DNA of 9,881 nucleotides, from positions 1-9,881 of the forward strand of contig CAISKH010000475.1 in NCBI GenBank assembly GCA_903885865.1. Direction: 5' to 3'. The notes below the pieces were generated by a model, which worked only from the letters and a program-made list of their open reading frames with translations, did no database searches and had not been told where the DNA came from. Origin of the DNA: an uncultured Mucilaginibacter sp. Lineage in GTDB: Bacteria; Bacteroidota; Bacteroidia; Sphingobacteriales; Sphingobacteriaceae. This document shows, one piece after another, positions 5,581-9,881 of this stretch (positions are counted from its first letter, which is position 1; each line of letters begins with the position of its first letter). The position numbers and the translations under genes were made by a program.

Positions 5581-5994
5581 TCAGTTAGATACAAATATCT
5601 CAAAATTACTGACATTTACCGCATACGCCCTTAATGCTTGTGTGGCGGGGGCCTTAACGGGTGTGCCATCCTCGAGGGTCCATTTAGAGCCGCTGCAGGG
5701 GTCGGTGCAGGTTAGGGAGGGGTTATCAAGGGTTACGGCGCATTTATTCTGGGGCTGGTAGGCGCTGCAACGGTCGTAAGCTGCATAGCTGCCATCAGCC
5801 TCGCGGTATAGTATCAAACCCGCCACGCCATAGCCGGGGATCAATACCGCGCCGCCGGTATTATGCAGGGCGTTAAGCCGCGGATCGGTAAGCGACATCT
5901 CGAAATTTACAGAAACACTGGGCACGAGGTCGCCGGTTTTGGCGCAGCCGAAACAACTTAACAGGAGTATAGCCGATAGGGCCAGTTTTTTCAT
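5581..5994 (-). CDS. Lipoprotein with a degenerate Rieske-like domain
   Basis: A 137-residue exported lipoprotein. A basic start (MKK), a hydrophobic stretch and a cysteine at 14 (LLSC) or 17 (CFGC) form a signal peptide with lipobox; LLSC fits the consensus better. Residues 65-125 resemble a Rieske ferredoxin domain: A-Y-D-R-C76 in place of the first C-x-H box, P-C100-S-G-S-K-W in place of C-P-C-H-G-S-x-F, and the later G-T-P-V-K-A-P-A-T-Q-A-L-R-A-Y. The histidines are A78 and S101 instead, and the second ligand cysteine position holds Asp98. A 2Fe-2S cluster is therefore unlikely. C76, C85, C96 and C100 could form disulfides in the envelope. It starts 1 nt after pheS and ends 3 nt before TetR. 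The function is unknown. Confidence 0.72.
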   Translation of the reverse strand: MKKLALSAILLLSCFGCAKTGDLVPSVSVNFEMSLTDPRLNALHNTGGAVLIPGYGVAGLILYREADGSYAAYDRCSAYQPQNKCAVTLDNPSLTCTDPCSGSKWTLEDGTPVKAPATQALRAYAVNVSNFEIFVSN

Positions 5995-5995
5995 T

Positions 5996-7030
5996 TTATA
6001 TGATCTCTGATTGAAACTGATTTAAAAAACGAACATCATTCTCAGAGAATAAACGCAGATCGCGTATAACATATTTTAAGTTGGCAATTCTTTCTATACC
6101 CATACCAAATGCGAACCCGGTATATTTGGTACTGTCGATACCGCAATTCTCCAGCACATTAGGGTCAACCATACCGCAGCCTAATATCTCTACCCAGCCG
6201 CTGTACTTGCACATATTGCAGCCCGCGCCCTTACAAATGGTGCATGAAACATCCATCTCGGCCGATGGCTCGGTAAACGGAAAATATGAAGGACGGAAAC
6301 GTACTTTGGTACCCTCGCCATACAATTCCTGTACAAAGTGATAAAGGGTTTGCTTGAGGTCGGCAAATGATACGTTTTCGTCCACATACAAACCCTCCAC
6401 CTGGTGAAAAAAGCAATGTGCGCGGGCGGATATGGCCTCGTTGCGGTAAACCCGCCCCGGCATAATAGCGCGGAACGGCGGCTTACCGTTCTCCATCATA
6501 CGCACCTGTACCGATGAGGTATGGGTACGCAGGGCGATATCGTCCTTGCCGTTATTTTTTTTAATGAAGAAGGTGTCCTGCATATCGCGGGCGGGATGCT
6601 CTTCGGGGAAATTTAACGCCGAAAAGTTATGCCAGTCGTCCTCTATCTCGGGGCCCTCGGCAACCACAAAGCCCAGGCGCTTAAAAATATCAATGATCTC
6701 ATTCCTCACCAACGACAACGGGTGGCGCGAGCCAGTTTGGAAGCCATCGCCGGGAAGGGTTAAATCGATTTCGGATTTCGGATTTTCGATTTCGGATTTG
6801 AATTTTTCCTGCAGCTCCAGGTATTTAGCTTCGGCCAATTGCTTGAATTGGTTCAATACTTTGCCAAAGGTGCGTTTCTCTTCAGGGCCAACGGTTTTAA
6901 ATTGCTCAAAGAGGTCTTTAATTATCCCCTTAGTGCCTAAAAATTTTATACGGAACGTTTCCAGTTCATCCGCGCTTGCAGGCGAAAAAGCGTTGATCTC
7001 GGCGGTGTATTGATCTATAGCTTGTTGCAT
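5996..7030 (-). CDS. pheS: Phenylalanine--tRNA ligase alpha subunit
   Basis: Catalytic subunit of the class II phenylalanyl-tRNA synthetase, which charges tRNA-Phe in the cytoplasm as an alpha2-beta2 complex with PheT (not in the window). The 344 residues match the normal length. The N-terminal coiled-coil arm covers about 1-85, the core starts at G-S-R-H-P-L-S-L (100-107), L-R-T-H-T-S-S-V-Q-V-R (167-177) and G-R-V-Y-R-N-E (192-198, motif 2) bind ATP, F-P-F-T-E-P-S-A-E-M (250-259) forms the Phe pocket, and G-M-G-I-E-R (309-314) is motif 3. A cysteine cluster C263, C266, C271, C274 is present. The arm-core linker at about 76-90 is encoded by a TTCGGATTT simple repeat (6770-6799). The start ATG overlaps the stop of the PIN toxin by one base (TAATG), so it has no promoter directly in front. 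The lipoprotein follows 1 nt after the stop. Confidence 0.97.
   Translation of the reverse strand: MQQAIDQYTAEINAFSPASADELETFRIKFLGTKGIIKDLFEQFKTVGPEEKRTFGKVLNQFKQLAEAKYLELQEKFKSEIENPKSEIDLTLPGDGFQTGSRHPLSLVRNEIIDIFKRLGFVVAEGPEIEDDWHNFSALNFPEEHPARDMQDTFFIKKNNGKDDIALRTHTSSVQVRMMENGKPPFRAIMPGRVYRNEAISARAHCFFHQVEGLYVDENVSFADLKQTLYHFVQELYGEGTKVRFRPSYFPFTEPSAEMDVSCTICKGAGCNMCKYSGWVEILGCGMVDPNVLENCGIDSTKYTGFAFGMGIERIANLKYVIRDLRLFSENDVRFLNQFQSEII
6769..6800. repeat. TTCGGATTT simple repeat inside pheS
   Basis: TTCGGATTT appears at 6770-6778, 6777-6785 and 6791-6799, with the shorter TTCGATTT between. It encodes FKSEIENPKSEID in the PheS linker. AAATCCGAAATC-type repeats look like dispersed noncoding repeats that can slip in length; here the frame is kept. 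Confidence 0.6.
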
Positions 7031-7446
7031 TATAATGTTCTTAAAAATTGATCGGCTGTTAAAACCGGGATAGTAGCTTGTTTATAGTCTTTTATATTTC
7101 TGGTTAAAATGATATCACAATCATTCTTTTTGGCAATAAAATATTGAAAAGCATCCTCCAAATCTAAAAAGCGGCTGTCTATAGCTAATTCAACGGCGCT
7201 ACTTTCGAATGGCAATATTTTTATTATCCTTGTCAAATTTCTTATTTTTTTCCTTGCTTCAGGCGCTCCTATTTCTTTACAGAGAATATAATTAACATTC
7301 GCAATTGCAAGCGCAGATGTATTTAATATTAGATCTTGTTTTTCGCTTTCTATCAGTAATGCTTGTACATAATAGTAGAAAGGGTCTCGTTTTAAAAGCA
7401 AATCCAATAAAATGTCGCTATCACAAAACAAATACCTATAAGCCAT
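7030..7446 (-). CDS. PIN-domain toxin (VapC-like) fused by overlap to pheS
   Basis: A 138-residue PIN-domain protein, paralogue of the toxin at 3045-3461. Metal-binding acids are D9 and D11 in FCDSDILLDLL, E97-D98 in DLEDAFQYF, and D120 in LTRNIKDY. The C-terminal PVLTADQFL matches the paralogue in place. It starts inside the antitoxin gene (11-nt overlap) and its TAA shares one base with the ATG of pheS, so toxin and pheS are read from one message, with likely re-initiation. Known VapC relatives cut tRNA or rRNA; whether this one acts on tRNA-Phe or any other RNA cannot be told from the sequence. The gene is more AT-rich than kbl and pheS on either side, which supports insertion of the module between them. 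Confidence 0.88.
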   Translation of the reverse strand: MAYRYLFCDSDILLDLLLKRDPFYYYVQALLIESEKQDLILNTSALAIANVNYILCKEIGAPEARKKIRNLTRIIKILPFESSAVELAIDSRFLDLEDAFQYFIAKKNDCDIILTRNIKDYKQATIPVLTADQFLRTL

Positions 7447-7717
7447 ATTTTTCTTTAAGATATTCGTATTTTAACTGCTTGTAATCAACATTATCCGGCA
7501 AATCTATTTTTGTCTTTACTGATAAATCTTTGATCCAGTCAGGTACTTCCATTTGCTTTAATTTCTCTAAGAGCGCGTCATGCTTAGGTTCATCTTTAGC
7601 AGTTATGTCTGTCAAAAAATCGGAAACTATTTTAGAAATACTGGTATGATGCTTCAAAGCATAATTTTTTGCCTTCTCAATCTTATCCGGCTCCATACTT
7701 AGCGTAAGTTTTGCCAT
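7436..7717 (-). CDS. DUF6364-type antitoxin
   Basis: A 93-residue antitoxin, MAKLTLSMEPDKIEKAKNYA. The strand K-L-T-L-S-M and two helices with the H-T-S-I-S-K-I-V turn form the ribbon-helix-helix DNA-binding part. Residues from about 45 are charged and contain D-W-I-K-D-L and D-Y-K-Q-L-K-Y, the toxin-binding tail. It overlaps its PIN toxin by 11 nt. The start agrees with the paralogue (MTTKLTL) and lies about 23 nt after a TATATTTG box. TAATACGTATA upstream is shared with the other module and is a likely operator. The promoter sits in the 45-bp gap after kbl and reaches into the last codons of kbl. Confidence 0.85.
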   Translation of the reverse strand: MAKLTLSMEPDKIEKAKNYALKHHTSISKIVSDFLTDITAKDEPKHDALLEKLKQMEVPDWIKDLSVKTKIDLPDNVDYKQLKYEYLKEKYGL

Positions 7718-7739
7718 AATTATTTTCTTTTTATACGTA

Positions 7740-7770
7740 CAAATATAAAAAATCTATACGTATTAATCAA
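7740..7770 (-). promoter_or_regulatory. Promoter and operator of the second DUF6364/PIN module and pheS
   Basis: On the minus strand TTG (7770-7768), 20 nt, then TATATTTG (7747-7740) fit the Bacteroidota consensus. The palindrome ATACGTAT (7756-7763) lies in the spacer and TACGTA (7734-7739) lies just after the -7 box, so a bound antitoxin could cover both sides. This is the closest promoter seen upstream of pheS. Confidence 0.6.
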
Positions 7771-8953
7771 TTACTTTCAAAGCTTTCCCAACCTTCGTAA
7801 ACGCCGCAATGGCTTTATCCAAATGGTGCTGCTCATGCGCGGCAGATATCTGCACCCTGATACGCGCCTTGCCCTGCGGTACCACGGGGTAATAAAAACC
7901 GATCACATAAATACCTTCCTCCAGCATACTGGCTGCAAATTCCTGAGCCAGTTTGGCATCATACAGCATTACCGGCACGATGGGGTGTATGCCCGGCTTA
8001 ATATCAAAACCTGCGGCAGTCATCGCTTTGCGGAAATATTGGGTATTGCTCTCCAGCTTATCGCGCAGCTGCGTAGTTTCGCTCAGCATATCCAATACCG
8101 TTATGGATGCCCCGGTTATGGCAGGCGCTAGTGTATTCGAAAACAAATACGGGCGCGAGCGCTGCCGCAGCATGTCGATAATTTCTTTCCTGCCGGAAGT
8201 AAACCCCCCCGACGCGCCGCCCAAAGCTTTGCCTAACGTACCGGTAATAATATCAATTTTACCCATTACGTTATGGTACTCATGCGTGCCCCGCCCTGTT
8301 TTGCCCATAAACCCCGAGCAATGGCTTTCGTCTATCATTACCAGGGCGTTATACTGCTCTGCCAGTGCACAAATTTTATCCAGTTGCGCGATGGTGCCAT
8401 CCATAGAAAATGCCCCGTCGGTTACAATTATGCGGTGACGGCAGGCAGCAGTTTCCTTTAGCTTTTCTTCCAGATCAGTCATATCATCATGCTTGTAGCG
8501 AAAGCGTTGGGCCTTGCACAAGCGCACACCATCAATAATGGAAGCATGGTTCAACTCGTCGGATATAATGGCATCCTGCTCGTTAAACAGGGGTTCAAAC
8601 ACACCGCCGTTGGCATCGAAGGCAGCGGCGTAAAGGATGGTATCTTCGGTACCTAAAAACTCCGCTATCTTTTTTTCCAGTTCTTTATGTATATCCTGTG
8701 TTCCACAAATAAACCGCACAGATGATAGGCCATAACCATGCGTATCCATAGCCGCTTTGGCGGCAGCTATCACTTGTTGGTTGCCCGAAAGGCCCAGGTA
8801 ATTATTGGCGCAAAAGTTAATGACTTGCTTGCCGCCCTGTACGGTAATATCAGCGCCCTGGGGCGAAGTAATTATGCGTTCCTTTTTATATAAACCGGCG
8901 CTTTCAATAGCTGCAAGCTCCTGCTGTAAAGCCGGCTGTAATGTGTTATACAT
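7763..8953 (-). CDS. kbl: Glycine C-acetyltransferase (2-amino-3-ketobutyrate CoA ligase)
   Basis: A PLP enzyme of threonine catabolism: it splits 2-amino-3-ketobutyrate with CoA into glycine and acetyl-CoA, following threonine dehydrogenase (Tdh, not in the window). The 396 residues are close to E. coli Kbl in length and wording: ERIITS (25-30), INFCANNYLGL (45-55), VRFICGTQ (79-86), NHASIIDGVRL (135-145), D208-E-S-H211, and the PLP-binding K242 in TGTLGKALGGASGG. The SRPYLFSN and GFYYPVVPQGKARIR stretches also match. The start MYNTLQ at 8953 was chosen. An in-frame ATG at 8986 would add 11 residues unlike the family. Related alpha-oxoamine synthases such as serine palmitoyltransferase are less likely, because the match to Kbl runs through the whole chain. 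It is the first gene of the minus-strand series, and no terminator separates it from the antitoxin. Confidence 0.95.
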   Translation of the reverse strand: MYNTLQPALQQELAAIESAGLYKKERIITSPQGADITVQGGKQVINFCANNYLGLSGNQQVIAAAKAAMDTHGYGLSSVRFICGTQDIHKELEKKIAEFLGTEDTILYAAAFDANGGVFEPLFNEQDAIISDELNHASIIDGVRLCKAQRFRYKHDDMTDLEEKLKETAACRHRIIVTDGAFSMDGTIAQLDKICALAEQYNALVMIDESHCSGFMGKTGRGTHEYHNVMGKIDIITGTLGKALGGASGGFTSGRKEIIDMLRQRSRPYLFSNTLAPAITGASITVLDMLSETTQLRDKLESNTQYFRKAMTAAGFDIKPGIHPIVPVMLYDAKLAQEFAASMLEEGIYVIGFYYPVVPQGKARIRVQISAAHEQHHLDKAIAAFTKVGKALKVID

Positions 8954-9000
8954 AATTTGATAATTTAAGACTGCGAAATTAAGCATTAACTGCTTTAGAA

Positions 9001-9097
9001 GATTAAAGATTGGAGATTAAAGATTAGGCCTATCTATTTATTACCAAAAAATCACCGCCTGCAATTCACTAATCTCTGCTCACTAATCAACTAATCA
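9001..9097. repeat. Low-complexity repeats between kbl and trhO
   Basis: GATTAAAGATT at 9001-9011 and 9015-9025 forms a 14-bp tandem. ACTAATC-type units recur between 9067 and 9097. They lie in the divergent promoter region. Confidence 0.5.
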
Positions 9098-9106
9098 CTA
9101 TATTTG
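9075..9106 (+). promoter_or_regulatory. Bacteroidota-type promoter of trhO
   Basis: TCTG (9075-9078), 20 nt, then a perfect TATATTTG (9099-9106). A transcript would begin near 9113, about 33 nt before the ATG at 9146. Confidence 0.6.
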
Positions 9107-9145
9107 CACCTCATTTAACACCGTTTGCAGCGGTATCAATGATTT

Positions 9146-9881
9146 ATGGGAAAATACAATACACTACTTTACTATTGTTATTCAACAATAGCGGATGCGG
9201 AGCAGTTTGCTGCCGATCATTTAATTTTTTGCAAATCGCTAAACCTTACCGGGCGCATTATTGTTGCCGAAGAAGGGTTGAACGGCACCGTGTCAGGCGC
9301 TGCGGAAGCCTGTAAAACTTATATGGATGCCCTCCACGCCGACCCGCGTTTTGCAGCTATTGATTTTAAGGTAGACAGGGTAACTGTACCCTCGTTTATA
9401 AAAATGCATGTGCGTTATAAATCAGAAATCGTGCACTCAGGCTTGCGCGACCCGCATATCATCAACCCGCAGAAAAAGACCGGCATACACCTGGAACCCA
9501 AAGCGTTTTTGGCGATGAAGGATAATGAAGATGTAGTTATTTTGGATGTACGCTCCAATTACGAACACTCGCTGGGTAAATTCAAAAACGCGGTTACGCT
9601 GGATATAGAGAATTTCAGGGATTTCCCCGATAAAATAAACGAGCTTGCCCAATACAGGGATAAAAAGATAGTTACTTATTGCACCGGGGGTATTAAATGC
9701 GAAAAGGCATCGGCGCTATTATTGCATGAAGGGTTTACTGATGTGTACCAGCTGCATGGCGGCATTATTAAATACGGCAAGGAAGCCGGCGGCGAAGATT
9801 TTGAAGGGAAATGTTATGTGTTTGATAACCGCTTATCGGTTGAGGTGAACAGCGTTAACCCTGTAGCGATATCCACCTGCT
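9146..9881 (+). CDS. trhO: tRNA uridine(34) hydroxylase, rhodanese family (3' end outside window)
   Basis: The first 245 residues of a TrhO/YceA-type protein, which makes 5-hydroxyuridine at position 34 of tRNAs. The frame MGKYNTLLYYCYSTI stays open to the edge. Residues 1-95 form the acylphosphatase-like N-terminal domain, with GRIIVAEEGLNGTVSG (36-51) as its signature. Residues about 115-215 form the rhodanese domain, with VILDVRSNYE (131-140) and the active-site loop Y-C179-T-G-G-I-K-C184-E. C179 is the expected catalytic cysteine. The window ends at AISTC, where the Cys-rich C-terminal part of the family begins. Family members are about 310-350 residues, so roughly a quarter to a third is missing. 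A nearby ATG at 9139 is in another frame and gives no family match. It is divergent from kbl. Confidence 0.93.
   Translation, partial: MGKYNTLLYYCYSTIADAEQFAADHLIFCKSLNLTGRIIVAEEGLNGTVSGAAEACKTYMDALHADPRFAAIDFKVDRVTVPSFIKMHVRYKSEIVHSGLRDPHIINPQKKTGIHLEPKAFLAMKDNEDVVILDVRSNYEHSLGKFKNAVTLDIENFRDFPDKINELAQYRDKKIVTYCTGGIKCEKASALLLHEGFTDVYQLHGGIIKYGKEAGGEDFEGKCYVFDNRLSVEVNSVNPVAISTC

Noticed and set aside
6546..7013. 155-codon plus-strand open frame inside pheS
   Set aside because: Lies wholly within the clear pheS frame and has low-complexity Ser-rich content without family features.
8954..8986. Eleven-residue N-terminal extension of Kbl
   Set aside because: MLNFAVLNYQI does not fit the family; Kbl proteins begin near MYNTLQ.
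9437..9652. Minus-strand open frame inside trhO
   Set aside because: Shadow of the well-supported trhO frame.

Overview
The window looks like chromosomal DNA of a Bacteroidota member, most likely Sphingobacteriaceae (Mucilaginibacter or Pedobacter type). The reasons are several promoters of the Bacteroidota form (TTG or TTTG, about 20 nt, TAnnTTTG), the near absence of Shine-Dalgarno sites, DUF6364-type antitoxins, and the sequence character of PheS, Kbl and the lipoprotein. The genus is inferred from general resemblance, not from a marker gene.

Left part (1-2333): an AT-rich, probably acquired block. A tight minus-strand operon runs 2333 to 185 and encodes a 59-residue basic protein, a 304-residue protein of unknown function and a 350-residue ComEC-like metallo-beta-lactamase-fold hydrolase. 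The start and stop of the first two genes overlap and the third follows after 5 nt. This is the best candidate for an undescribed system here. A plus-strand gene end may lie at the left edge.

Middle part (2334-4995): about 700 bp without a convincing gene, holding two terminator-like hairpins on the plus strand. Two divergent toxin-antitoxin modules follow: DUF6364/PIN on the minus strand and UPF0175/DUF3368-PIN on the plus strand. They are bracketed by two diverged direct copies of a 60-bp sequence. Next comes a 450-bp noncoding stretch with a cluster of GTGATTCA repeats that resembles iterons or an array of protein-binding sites.

Right part (4996-9881): a long minus-strand series begins with kbl (threonine catabolism). 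It continues with a second DUF6364/PIN module that has its own promoter at the end of kbl. The toxin stop codon overlaps the start of pheS (phenylalanyl-tRNA synthetase alpha) by one base. A degenerate Rieske-like lipoprotein and a TetR regulator follow with gaps of 1 and 3 nt. Divergent from kbl, trhO (tRNA uridine 5-hydroxylase, rhodanese family) starts behind a good Bacteroidota promoter and runs off the right edge.

Overall, housekeeping genes (kbl, pheS, trhO) sit beside accessory DNA. One toxin-antitoxin module has landed directly in front of the essential pheS, so the transcription and perhaps translation of pheS may now depend on it. The two DUF6364 modules share the 11-mer TAATACGTATA at their promoters, which suggests related operators.
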